DNA of 64,000 bases from the NCBI RefSeq assembly GCF_001881565.1, contig NZ_MPDJ01000001.1, forward strand, positions 1,317,234-1,381,233, in the 5' to 3' direction. The notes beneath the pieces are model-generated. The model made no database searches, was not told the DNA's origin, and saw only the letters and a list, made by a program, of their open reading frames with translations. Every line of letters begins with the position of its first letter. Positions within the stretch are counted from its first letter, which is position 1. Both the position numbers and the translations under genes were made by a program. This DNA comes from Eisenbergiella tayi (GTDB taxonomy: Bacteria > Bacillota > Clostridia > Lachnospirales > Lachnospiraceae). Below, in pieces: positions 26,099-34,845 of this stretch.

Positions 26099-27817
26099 TT
26101 ATGAATGCTTACGCTCATTGATACGCACAGCGCTTTCCGCCAGCCCCATTACAATAAATAAAAAGGGGGTGCAGCAGACCTGCTGATAACAGAAAAAATT
26201 ATGTCCTGCATAGGCCAGAATGGAAAGCATTCCTGCCAAAACAAACGCTGAAAGCCATGTACTTTCCGTGCCCTCGGATTTTTTTTCCCATGCCTTGAAA
26301 AACCTCCATACTCCCATACCAAGCATGGCCAGAAAAGCAAGCAGTCCCACGATTCCTATGCAGATAAGCAGGTTCAGGAATTCATTATGCGCATTGGTAA
26401 GGATATTCGGCTTCCAATATTGGTACAGCAAATCGGCATACTCAGGGATACTGTAGCTGTAAGCTTTAAAGCAATCCGGTCCTGCGCCGAATAGTTTACG
26501 GAGCGGCGTCATCTCTGCAAACATACCTGCGGCAGCCTTCCAGGTAAAGCCCCTGTCGCTGCCCCATTTATTATCAAACAGCAGATATTGATTATGAAAG
26601 GTGATTCCGAACCATTTTTCCCAAAGCCCAGCCGTATTTCCTATAATAAGCAGCAGCGCCAGCACTGCCGCTGATAAAACCCCAATTATACAGATCAGCC
26701 GCAGCTTTTTTTTCCATTTTCCCCATTCTTTTTCCACAGCCGCCTTTCCTTTTTTTTCTTCAAATTGAAGAAGTACAATTAAGCAGATGGAGAAGAACAG
26801 CAGAAGCAGCCAGGAAAGCCACCCCCGGGAAAACATAACGGACAGCCTGCCAAGCTCCAATGCCCTGTCCGAGAATCCCCACTGAAGGAATCCGATTGCC
26901 TTGAAAGAAGCCGCCCCCAGAATTGCCGTCTCCAGGAACCGTTCCATCTTATCCGGGCTGCCGCACGCCGCCACAAATAACCCAGTAAAAAGCAGGGCAA
27001 GCGATGCGAAAGCACTGTCGCTGTTTTGAGTCACCAGAGTCATAAATCCCAAAACACAATAGAGTCCCGAAGCAATCCGTATTTTATTGCTCTTTGCCGC
27101 AAAAAAAATACAGAGCCCAATAGCAAAAACAGTGCAGACATAGCTGGAATACCAGGTCGCCTGTCCAATAGTTGACAGGAATAAAATCAGATAGGAACTG
27201 CTGATCCCTTTATACATCCCCAGCGGATCCACTCCAAAGCGGTTAAGGATCCCCAGGATAAAGGTAATCCCGGAGCCTGCAAAAAAACCATAAAGAATCA
27301 ATTTCCCGGCCAGACCGGTTCCCCGTTTCTCTTTCCCGTTTTTCCACGGGAAAAAACGGGAAATAAGGAAATAAGAGGCACCCATAAGCAGCTGGGTACG
27401 CAGGCCCATATTCCAGCCGCTTACCCCTTCCCATGCATCTGTACGGAAATCACTCAATACAAAAGAAATGACCGAGGCCCCCATATACAGCAGCACACCG
27501 ATATCCGCCAGGGAAATTTCCTTCTTCCATTCTCCGCAGTCCCTTTTCATCATTTTCCCAAGCAAAACCACCACCGCGAGAACCGCTGCGGGGAACAGTA
27601 TAAGAGTGGAGGTCCCTGAGAAAAAAGAAAATTTATATCCGCCTATTTCATGGTATTTGTTACCGAAATACAGCGGAAATATTGTGAGCATAAGAAACAT
27701 CCAGCAGCCCGTAAGGAATTGGGCAGCATCCCTGATATTGCCGAAGAACCAATCCGTACCTTTATCCTTATTCTCAACGCTTTTTTCCTGTTCCTTTCTT
27801 TCTGTCAGCTGATCCAT
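26099..27817 (-). CDS. O-antigen ligase / Wzy-like polysaccharide polymerase-type membrane protein
   Basis: The 572-residue protein has about twelve to fourteen membrane helices and a large loop late in the chain (RGFTWKAAAGMFAEMTPLRKLFGAGPDCF...NAHNEFLNLLICIGIVG) that matches the Wzy_C (O-antigen ligase) family pattern, including the NAHNEFL motif. Such proteins transfer or polymerise undecaprenyl-linked glycans on the outer face of the membrane. Start 27817 (GGAGGAG upstream) overlaps the end of the pseudouridine synthase gene by 13 bp, so the two are translationally coupled. No glycosyltransferases are nearby, so the acceptor is unknown. Confidence 0.82.
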   Translation of the reverse strand: MDQLTERKEQEKSVENKDKGTDWFFGNIRDAAQFLTGCWMFLMLTIFPLYFGNKYHEIGGYKFSFFSGTSTLILFPAAVLAVVVLLGKMMKRDCGEWKKEISLADIGVLLYMGASVISFVLSDFRTDAWEGVSGWNMGLRTQLLMGASYFLISRFFPWKNGKEKRGTGLAGKLILYGFFAGSGITFILGILNRFGVDPLGMYKGISSSYLILFLSTIGQATWYSSYVCTVFAIGLCIFFAAKSNKIRIASGLYCVLGFMTLVTQNSDSAFASLALLFTGLFVAACGSPDKMERFLETAILGAASFKAIGFLQWGFSDRALELGRLSVMFSRGWLSWLLLLFFSICLIVLLQFEEKKGKAAVEKEWGKWKKKLRLICIIGVLSAAVLALLLIIGNTAGLWEKWFGITFHNQYLLFDNKWGSDRGFTWKAAAGMFAEMTPLRKLFGAGPDCFKAYSYSIPEYADLLYQYWKPNILTNAHNEFLNLLICIGIVGLLAFLAMLGMGVWRFFKAWEKKSEGTESTWLSAFVLAGMLSILAYAGHNFFCYQQVCCTPFLFIVMGLAESAVRINERKHS

Positions 27818-28521
27818 GGATGCTCCTCCGTCTGAAAATCCATCCTTCTGCCTGTTGCCGGATGATAAAAACTCAGGCGGCAGGCACATAAACAGATGTT
27901 GGTTATTCCCTTCCCTGCAGAATATTCCCTGCTTTTTTCAGTCCCGTATCTGGCATCACCCAGCAGCGGCAGTCCCGCATGGGCAAACTGTACCCTGATC
28001 TGGTGATGGCGTCCGGTCAGCAGCCGGATATTGACAAGGGCCTGTTTTTCTTTTTTTTCCTTCACTTCATAAACCAATTCCGCCCGTTTGGCATCCTTTG
28101 TTCCGGAAGGCACCACAGCAGAAGTATTCTTTCTTCCGTCTCGGAGCAGATAATCCTCCAGCTTTACGCTTAGGCCGGGTTCAGGTAAATTCTCAGCCTC
28201 TCCGGTAAAAACAAGAGCACAGTACTCTTTTTCCATAAAGGCCGCCGGCTTTTTCTTTTTTCCGGATTCCTGTCCCGTTTCATGGGACGCCTGACGGCTC
28301 AGGGCTGCTGCCGCAGCCGGCGTTTTTGCAAAAACAAGGATTCCTGAAACAGGCTGATCCAGTCGGTGCACCACACCGAGATAAGGATTTTTCCCTCCCA
28401 GATAATTTTTGAGTTCACTGACCATATCCGGTTCTCCCAGCCTGGCGCTCTGGACGGCTATGCCGGGAGGTTTATAGCAGACGAGGATGTCTTTATCTTC
28501 TGCCAGTATTGTTGATTTCAT
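27805..28521 (-). CDS. RluA-family pseudouridine synthase
   Basis: At 238 residues this is a compact RluA-type enzyme without an S4 domain. It begins with LVCYKPPGIAVQ, and the catalytic Asp lies in VVHRLDQPVSGILVFAKT; RLLTGRHHQIRVQFAHAGLPLLGDARYG is the second family signature. It would isomerise uridine in rRNA or tRNA; the target cannot be assigned. The ATG at 28521 has AGAGG upstream. It is the first gene of a two-gene unit with the O-antigen-ligase-like gene. Confidence 0.93.
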   Translation of the reverse strand: MKSTILAEDKDILVCYKPPGIAVQSARLGEPDMVSELKNYLGGKNPYLGVVHRLDQPVSGILVFAKTPAAAAALSRQASHETGQESGKKKKPAAFMEKEYCALVFTGEAENLPEPGLSVKLEDYLLRDGRKNTSAVVPSGTKDAKRAELVYEVKEKKEKQALVNIRLLTGRHHQIRVQFAHAGLPLLGDARYGTEKSREYSAGKGITNICLCACRLSFYHPATGRRMDFQTEEHPWIS

Positions 28522-28610
28522 TTATTTTCCTCTTGGATGATTATTTTATATATGATTTAGGCAGGTTTATTATAACATGGAATGGATTTAAGTATATATA
28601 TTTAATATGT

Positions 28611-28660
28611 AAAAAAAGAAAGGGTATTGCCAGATTCTGTATCGTGGCAATGCCCTTTCT
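28611..28660 (-). terminator. Terminator of the oligosaccharide ABC / glycosidase operon
   Basis: On the minus strand AGAAAGGGCATTGCCA pairs with TGGCAATACCCTTTCT, followed by a T run (28617-28611). It is 18 bases after the stop codon of the last beta-propeller gene and closes the operon that starts at 36528. Confidence 0.85.
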
Positions 28661-28677
28661 GTATTATTCTAATATTC

Positions 28678-29685
28678 CTAATACAACGTATTTATTTCCG
28701 AATAGCATCTCCCATCTCCTCTGCGGGATTGTCTTTCCGTCCCATATTCAGGGAAATCAAAATCAAAACCCTTATGCCTTAACAGCCCCATTTCTTCCAG
28801 CGTATGGTTAAATCCATTATACCAGCCAAGATAACCATCATCCTGCTTCAGCACACTGACCTTACATACACCAGCACAATCCCATTCACCTTCACATTCT
28901 CCGAAAACCGGATTATCCGGATGCCGCTGCCAATTGGTAATTCCATCCCTGGATCTTGCCATACCATTCGCAGCCCGCATATCGGAATCACTTCCCAGAT
29001 AAGTCATATAGTACCAATCATCCTGTTTCCATACAAAACATGCAGATACCTTATACATCTCCCAGTGAATCTCCGGATCAGGCTTGAATATCGGATTATG
29101 CGGATGCTTAGACCAGTGAATACCGTCCACACTTTCCGCATATCCAATAGCATCCGCTTCAGCTTTGGGTGTAGCACCGCCTGAATACCACATTTTATAT
29201 TTTTTCTCTTCTTCTTCCCAAATGACATGAGGACACCAGATCATTTCTCTTTCCCACGGTTGCGTACAGAGCATTACCGGTTCACCATATTTATGCCAGT
29301 GCAGCCCATCTGTGCTGGTAGCATAGCAAATAACACTGGTAGAATACCTGCCGCACCATTTATGTCCCGTATACCACATATGATAAATACCATCCTTATG
29401 TATAAGAGTCGGTCTGCTTACTTCCGAACATTCCCATTCAGATTCTTCATCATAAGTAAGTACTACTTTAGGAAGCGTCCAATTTTGGCCATCTTTACTT
29501 TCTGCATACACAATACAGGTTACCGGCCGCCAGGAATACCACATTTTATAGATACCATCTTCATAGATTACAAAATTGTCAAAAACAGTTCCCATTGCGC
29601 CTCCGAATAACGGAGCGTCTCCCACTCTTTCCCAGCCTGCCATAACTCCACAGGGAATGGGCTTATATTGATTAGGGTTATGCAT
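28678..29685 (-). CDS. Beta-propeller glycosidase-like protein, paralogue 4 (last in operon)
   Basis: A 335-residue cytosolic protein (no signal peptide) with repeated blades marked by S-x-DG-x-x-W units (YAESVDGIHWSK, ARSRDGITNWQRHPDNPVF). This is the pattern of the GH43/GH32/GH62/GH130 five-bladed propeller superfamily. Likely active-site acidic residues include the Asp in GTVFDNF and the Glu of EVSRP, both conserved in all four paralogues. The ATG at 29685 was chosen because the GGAGG site overlaps the upstream ATG at 29697. It is one of four tandem paralogues following an oligosaccharide transporter, so it probably acts on the imported sugar. Hydrolase and phosphorylase activity cannot be told apart here. 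Confidence 0.8.
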   Translation of the reverse strand: MHNPNQYKPIPCGVMAGWERVGDAPLFGGAMGTVFDNFVIYEDGIYKMWYSWRPVTCIVYAESKDGQNWTLPKVVLTYDEESEWECSEVSRPTLIHKDGIYHMWYTGHKWCGRYSTSVICYATSTDGLHWHKYGEPVMLCTQPWEREMIWCPHVIWEEEEKKYKMWYSGGATPKAEADAIGYAESVDGIHWSKHPHNPIFKPDPEIHWEMYKVSACFVWKQDDWYYMTYLGSDSDMRAANGMARSRDGITNWQRHPDNPVFGECEGEWDCAGVCKVSVLKQDDGYLGWYNGFNHTLEEMGLLRHKGFDFDFPEYGTERQSRRGDGRCYSEINTLY

Positions 29686-29743
29686 AGATACCTCCATTCT
29701 ATTCTTATTGCCTCAGTAAACTATCAATTATTTTTGCCCCTTA

Positions 29744-30769
29744 TTAATACTTGGCAATATTATCATGGTAGTAATAATTTACACTTCCAAGACCCTTACC
29801 AAAACCTCTTTCATCTCTTCCGGACTGGCCTTCTTCGGGGAATCCGAAATCAAAACCTTCATGCCATGCAATACCTATTGCCTGACCCTCTCTCATACCT
29901 CCGGTATACCACATCTGGTAACCATTTAATTCTTTTACCAGGCTTACCTTACGTGTTCCCAGCCAATCCCAGTTTCCATCCTTACCTGCTGATATGGGAT
30001 TAGCCGGATGACGTTCCCAGTTATGAATTCCATCACGGGAACGGGCAAGTCCTTCCCCTGCTATCAGATCCCCATCCATCCCCTGATAAAACATATAATA
30101 CCATCCATCTTCCTTCAGGACATAAGGTGCAGACACTTTTCCTATTTCCCAATAATGTTCATCTGTGGGAGAAAAAACAGGATTTTCTGCACTTTTCTTC
30201 CATTGCAGCCCATCTTCACTTTCCGCATAACCAATTGCATCCGGCTCATGCTGCCTGCCGGCACAATACCACATACGATAACAATTCCTTTCATCATCCC
30301 AAAGAACATGAGGATGAGCCACAGCAATATTTTCCCAGTCGTTATCCGGTACCATAACCGGAACCTCTCTTCTCTTCCAAACAATTCCGTCTTCGCTTGA
30401 TGCATAACCAATACAGCTTCGGGCTGCATTAATCTCCGTGGGGTACATCATTCCTGTATACCACATATGATAAAGCCCGTTCTTTTTCAGCACTGTCGGC
30501 CTGCAGACTTCATGCCCTTCCCAACAGGAACCTTTGACTGCAGTAAGTACTACTTGTACATTATCCCAATCTGCTCCATTCCTGCTTTCCGTATAAGCGA
30601 TTACTCTTCCTTTTCTCCAGGAAAACCACATTCGGTAAAGCTCTCCTTCTTTCATTACAAAAGGATCATTTACTGTCCCAAGTCCCGGCCCCAATACAGG
30701 CCTGGTCCCCACTACTTCCCATCCGCCTGTACATCCACGGGGTTTATATTTATATCCGCAAAAGTCCAT
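29744..30769 (-). CDS. Beta-propeller glycosidase-like protein, paralogue 3
   Basis: This 341-residue protein is homologous along its length to its three neighbours. Shared elements include the N-terminal GGWE segment, GLGTVNDPF with the candidate catalytic Asp, EVCRPTVLKKNGLYHMWYTG, YAESEDGLQWKKSAENPVF and KVSAPYVLKEDGWYYMFYQG. It has no signal peptide and so should be cytosolic, acting after transport. The ATG at 30769 has an ideal AAAGGAGG site. Paralogue 3 has the best match to the NDP motif usual in GH43/GH130-type enzymes. Confidence 0.8.
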   Translation of the reverse strand: MDFCGYKYKPRGCTGGWEVVGTRPVLGPGLGTVNDPFVMKEGELYRMWFSWRKGRVIAYTESRNGADWDNVQVVLTAVKGSCWEGHEVCRPTVLKKNGLYHMWYTGMMYPTEINAARSCIGYASSEDGIVWKRREVPVMVPDNDWENIAVAHPHVLWDDERNCYRMWYCAGRQHEPDAIGYAESEDGLQWKKSAENPVFSPTDEHYWEIGKVSAPYVLKEDGWYYMFYQGMDGDLIAGEGLARSRDGIHNWERHPANPISAGKDGNWDWLGTRKVSLVKELNGYQMWYTGGMREGQAIGIAWHEGFDFGFPEEGQSGRDERGFGKGLGSVNYYYHDNIAKY

Positions 30770-30791
30770 GTCAGCCTCCTTTGATTAACTA

Positions 30792-31814
30792 TTATTTATC
30801 CAATAATGCAAATCTGTTATAGTAATAACTGAATTTACCTTCTTTACAGGGATTTTTCTCCCGTTCCTGCACGTATACTTCCTCTTCATCCGGAAACAGG
30901 GCAAATCCTTCATGATATGCCATGCCAATTTGTTCTCCGCCGCTGTTGGATGCATTATACCATAAGCGTAAACCATTATTTTCTCTCACTACACTTACTT
31001 TACATATACCGCCAAAATCCCAAAGGTCATCGTCTCCCGCAATAACGGGATTATCCGGATGCCTCTCCCAGTTTATTCCATCTGCAGAACGAGCGAGCCC
31101 CACTGCTGATTTATAATCGCCATGAACTCCCATATAGAACATATAATACCAGTCATTCTGTTTCAGTACATAACATGCTTCGACCTTACTCATATCCCAG
31201 TAATTCTTCGGATCAGGCAAAAAAACCGGTTTTCTGCCCACTCTGGTCCAACTTATTCCGTCACTGCTTTCCGCAAGCCCAATCGCATCCGCTTCATGCA
31301 TACGACCTGCAGAATACCACATTCGGTATAAACCTTTCTCTTCCTCCCAAAGGACATGAGGACACATAACACAATATCGCTCCCATGCTTCCTCCGGTAC
31401 AAAAACAGGTTCCTGCCTTCTCTTCCAGTTTATTCCATCTTCTGATACCGCATAACCGATACAGCTTCTGCTCATCTGGTTTTCTTTGGCAAACATCTGC
31501 CCGGTATACCACATATGGTATAAACCGTCCTTTACGACGATAGTAGGACGGTTCACCTCATCCCCTTCCCATCCGGAACCGGGAACAGCTGTAAGCACAG
31601 CCTGAGGCAGATCCCAATGCAGTCCATCCGTACTGGCAGTATGGGCAATCAGCTTGACATCCCTCCAGGAAAACCACATACGGTATATACCCTCTTCTTT
31701 TATCACATGAAGATCAAAGGTAGTTCCATATTCCGGTCCGATTACCGGATTTTCCGCTGCCTTTCTCCATCCGCCCGCCGTTCCAAGAGGAACCCATTTT
31801 ACATTTTGTATCAT
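30792..31814 (-). CDS. Beta-propeller glycosidase-like protein, paralogue 2
   Basis: A 340-residue paralogue with the same blade pattern: GTTFDLHVIKEEG, EVNRPTIVVKDGLYHMWYTG, YAVSEDGINWKRR, LAESSDGISWTRVGRKPVF and KVEACYVLKQNDWYYMFYMG. The start at 31814 was chosen because AGAGGGGAG precedes it and because it aligns with the N-termini of the other copies; the open frame upstream to 31859 runs into the preceding gene. The spacing to both neighbours is 14-22 bp, consistent with one transcript. Confidence 0.8.
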   Translation of the reverse strand: MIQNVKWVPLGTAGGWRKAAENPVIGPEYGTTFDLHVIKEEGIYRMWFSWRDVKLIAHTASTDGLHWDLPQAVLTAVPGSGWEGDEVNRPTIVVKDGLYHMWYTGQMFAKENQMSRSCIGYAVSEDGINWKRRQEPVFVPEEAWERYCVMCPHVLWEEEKGLYRMWYSAGRMHEADAIGLAESSDGISWTRVGRKPVFLPDPKNYWDMSKVEACYVLKQNDWYYMFYMGVHGDYKSAVGLARSADGINWERHPDNPVIAGDDDLWDFGGICKVSVVRENNGLRLWYNASNSGGEQIGMAYHEGFALFPDEEEVYVQEREKNPCKEGKFSYYYNRFALLDK

Positions 31815-31828
31815 ACTCCCCTCTCTTC

Positions 31829-32848
31829 CTACCGGCATCCCAAAAATAAATCCCGGCAAACAAATTCCTCATCAGGAATGTTTCTCTCCCGTGGTCCGTC
31901 ACTGTCCGGCCATAACTTATGTCCCTTATGTCTGGCAACACCAATTTCTTCTTTAATCTGCCCTTCTCCCTCCGATTGATTACAGCCGTTATACCACATA
32001 CGGTATCCTTCTTCCGTCCATAGTACAAATGGTTTACAGACACCCATATAGTCCCATCCACCATCTGTTCCTGCAATGACAGGATTATCCGGATGTCTTT
32101 CCCATCCGCTTATACCATCCCGTGATCTTGCCACCCCAATGGCAGACATTCTGTCGGCACTGATTCCTAAATAGAACATATAATAGTATTCTTCATCCTT
32201 TATGACGCAACAGGCTTCCGTTTTGAGAGCCTCCCAAAATCTGGATTTATCCGCCGTGAATACAGGGTTATCACCATACTTTTCCCAATGTATTCCGTCT
32301 TTGCTCTCAGCATAGCCAATACAGTCGCATTCATATTGTTCTCCGCCGGAATACCACATCTTATAAACAGATTCCTTGTCATCCCAAATCACATGAGGAC
32401 AGTACAGACTGCTTTTTTCCCAAGGTTTTTCCGGAACCATAACCGGTTCCTTATATACATCCCAGTGAATTCCATCCATACTCTCTGCATATCCTACCGC
32501 AGTATGACCATACTCAAAATCTTCCGGACGAACCATTCCGATAAACCACATCAAATATTTTCCATTTCTATACAGTACACAAGGTCGGTTTACTTCATCC
32601 TTTGCCCAGCTAAGATTAATCTGCCGGGGCATAACCAACTGCGGCAGGCTCCAATGGATTCCGTCTGTACTATATGCCATAGCAATCCCTCTGGCAGGCC
32701 TCCAGGAATACCAAATCCTGAATTCTCCATTATCTTCACGCACACAGCAATCAAATACGGTACCCAAAGCACCTCCGATTACCGGAGAACTTCCTTCTTT
32801 TTCCCATCCTCCCGCTGTATTGCGAGGTATGTACTTATATCTTCCCAT
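31829..32848 (-). CDS. Beta-propeller glycosidase-like protein, paralogue 1 (first of four)
   Basis: A 339-residue paralogue with GTVFDCCVREDNG, EVNRPCVLYRNGKYLMWF, YAESMDGIHWDVYKEPV, YAESKDGIHWEKYGDNPVF and KTEACCVIKDEEYYYMFYLG. Two starts are possible: 32872 (AAGGA nine bases upstream) and 32848 (GGGGGA upstream). The second aligns with the beginning of the other three copies (MGRYKYIPRNTAGGW against YKYKPRGCTGGW) and was chosen. It is the first enzyme gene after the two permease genes. Confidence 0.8.
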   Translation of the reverse strand: MGRYKYIPRNTAGGWEKEGSSPVIGGALGTVFDCCVREDNGEFRIWYSWRPARGIAMAYSTDGIHWSLPQLVMPRQINLSWAKDEVNRPCVLYRNGKYLMWFIGMVRPEDFEYGHTAVGYAESMDGIHWDVYKEPVMVPEKPWEKSSLYCPHVIWDDKESVYKMWYSGGEQYECDCIGYAESKDGIHWEKYGDNPVFTADKSRFWEALKTEACCVIKDEEYYYMFYLGISADRMSAIGVARSRDGISGWERHPDNPVIAGTDGGWDYMGVCKPFVLWTEEGYRMWYNGCNQSEGEGQIKEEIGVARHKGHKLWPDSDGPRERNIPDEEFVCRDLFLGCR

Positions 32849-32894
32849 ATTTCCCCCATTTTCTTCTGCCATATGAATAATCCTTCTTATGTCA

Positions 32895-33782
32895 TCAGCT
32901 TTTTACTGCTCCAATCATAACGCCCTGGACAAAATGCTTCTGGAAAAAAGGATAAATAATCGTAATTGGCAATGTGGTAATTACTATTGTTGAAAACTTC
33001 AGTGCTTCAAAAAGATACTGTCGTTCAGCTCCTGTACTTCCTCCCGTACTTGTGGTAGCCTGCTGATTTGCCACAAGAATATCTCTGAGGTACAGCTGTA
33101 TAGGCTTCAGTTCCCTGCTCTTAAGATAAATCATGGGATTAAAATATTCGTTCCAATGTCCTACTGCGTAAAAAATTATCAATACCGAAATGATAGGCTT
33201 GGAAACCGGTACGATGATTTTCCAAAGAATTACCAAATCATTAGCTCCATCCAAATGAGCGGATTCCATTAATTCTTCAGGAAGAGATTCAAAAAAACTT
33301 CTGGCCACAATCAGGTTATAGGCGCTTATCGCAGTGGGCACAATCAATGCCCAGGGGGTATCATATAAACCAAGCCGGTTTACCACAATATAAGATGGAA
33401 TAATTCCTCCCGACACAAACATTGTCACCGCTATAAAGACGGATATCTGATTACGAAGAAAAAATTTTTTTATGGATAACGCGTATGCCGCCATAATGGT
33501 AAGAATCATATTAACCAGAGTTCCCACCACTGTATACCATATAGTATTATAGTAAGCCATGAATACATCTTTTTGTTTCAGAAGAGTTTCATAAGATGTC
33601 AATGAAAAGTTAACCGGCCATACTATAACATCTCTTCTGATTACATTCAGCGGATTACTCAGAGAATTGGCTATAACATACAGGAACGGATACAGGGTAA
33701 TGAAAGCTGCAAGTATAATAATAATATAAATAACTACAATTCCGATTACGCCGCGCTCCCTCAGGCTTCTTTTTTGTTTCAT
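32895..33782 (-). CDS. Carbohydrate ABC transporter permease (CUT1, LplC/YtcP-like)
   Basis: The 295-residue protein has six predicted helices and the EAA loop ESAHLDGANDLVILWKIIVPVSKPI, with the general MalG-like layout and the C-terminal FQKHFVQGVMIGAVKS ending typical of the YtcP/LplC branch. It would form the membrane channel with the upstream permease. Start 33782 has AGGAGG upstream. The ATPase is not encoded in the locus; CUT1 systems often share an MsmK-like ATPase encoded elsewhere. Confidence 0.93.
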   Translation of the reverse strand: MKQKRSLRERGVIGIVVIYIIIILAAFITLYPFLYVIANSLSNPLNVIRRDVIVWPVNFSLTSYETLLKQKDVFMAYYNTIWYTVVGTLVNMILTIMAAYALSIKKFFLRNQISVFIAVTMFVSGGIIPSYIVVNRLGLYDTPWALIVPTAISAYNLIVARSFFESLPEELMESAHLDGANDLVILWKIIVPVSKPIISVLIIFYAVGHWNEYFNPMIYLKSRELKPIQLYLRDILVANQQATTSTGGSTGAERQYLFEALKFSTIVITTLPITIIYPFFQKHFVQGVMIGAVKS

Positions 33783-33793
33783 CCTTAAACCTC

Positions 33794-34723
33794 CTAAAAT
33801 AACGATGTATTGCTGAATTTTCTGCTCAGGCCATTTGCCAGAATAATCAGAACCAGACTCACCACACAGTTAAATAAGCCAATAGCTGTACCATATGAAA
33901 AATCCGAATTCAGCAGGCCGACCCTGTAAACATAGGTGGAAATAACATCCGCGGTTTCATAGGTAGCCTCATTATACATAAGGATTATTTTTTCAAAGCC
34001 AACACTCAAAAGCCAGCCGATTCTCATAATCAGAAGCACTATTATAGTAGGCGCGATACATGGTAATGTTATAAAAAACATTTTTTTCCATCGACCTGCG
34101 CCATCAACAATTGCCGCTTCATATAACTCGGGATTTACCCCTGAAATAGCGGCAAAGTATATAATGGAATCCCAGCCGAAATTCTGCCAAATATTTGAAA
34201 AGACATATAACCACCGAAATATTTTAGCTTCTGAGAAAAAATTAACTGCTGATCCCCCCAAAGCCTGAATAGCCAGATTCACTATGCCGTCTGTGGGAGA
34301 CAGAAAAATTTTCATCATGCCTACAACTACCACCACTGATATAAAATGGGGCAGATAAGAAAAAGTCTGAACCGTTCTTTTTACCCATTTTCTTTTTACT
34401 TCATTTAAAAGAAGAGCAAAGAGGATTGGCACAGGAAATCCCATAAGCAAATCCATAAAGCTTAACAGAAAGGTATTCCTGATTAGTCTGAACGCATAGG
34501 GACTCTCAAAAAAACGTTTGAAATTTTCAAGACCAACCCAACTGCTTCCAAAGATTCCTTTCCTCACGTTATAATCCTGAAACGCAACTATATTCCAAAC
34601 CATAGGTGCATAATGAAATAACAGAAAATACAGCACGCATGGTGCCACCATAAGCAACAGATATCTGTCTCTTTTTATAAGCTTCCTCACAGGAATTTTC
34701 TTTTCAATCTTATTTTTTGCCAT
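33794..34723 (-). CDS. Carbohydrate ABC transporter permease (CUT1, LplB-like)
   Basis: A 309-residue six-helix permease beginning with a basic N-terminus (KKIPVRKLIKRDRYLLLMVAPCVLYFLLFHYAPM) characteristic of LplB-type proteins, with the EAA motif EAAIVDGAGRWKKMFFITLPCIAPT for ATPase docking. It partners with the permease 11 bp downstream and the solute-binding lipoprotein upstream. Members of this subfamily import oligosaccharides such as rhamnogalacturonan fragments or alpha-mannosides; the substrate here is unknown. Confidence 0.93.
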   Translation of the reverse strand: MAKNKIEKKIPVRKLIKRDRYLLLMVAPCVLYFLLFHYAPMVWNIVAFQDYNVRKGIFGSSWVGLENFKRFFESPYAFRLIRNTFLLSFMDLLMGFPVPILFALLLNEVKRKWVKRTVQTFSYLPHFISVVVVVGMMKIFLSPTDGIVNLAIQALGGSAVNFFSEAKIFRWLYVFSNIWQNFGWDSIIYFAAISGVNPELYEAAIVDGAGRWKKMFFITLPCIAPTIIVLLIMRIGWLLSVGFEKIILMYNEATYETADVISTYVYRVGLLNSDFSYGTAIGLFNCVVSLVLIILANGLSRKFSNTSLF

Positions 34724-34811
34724 ATCCTATCGCCTCATCCAGTTTTTTACATACTGCTTCCGGGCAGATAACCATTCGGTTCAATCAGCCCTTTCGGGTA
34801 TAGTTGGACAA

Positions 34812-34834
34812 CAGCAGCCACAATGTGGCTGCTG
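34812..34834 (-). terminator. Intra-operon hairpin after the solute-binding protein gene
   Basis: CAGCAGCCACA and TGTGGCTGCTG form an 11-bp stem with a minimal loop, 12 bases after the binding-protein stop codon. There is no strong T run, so it more likely stabilises the upstream mRNA or attenuates read-through, as is usual between binding-protein and permease genes. Confidence 0.55.
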
Positions 34835-34845
34835 CACAGTCCTTT

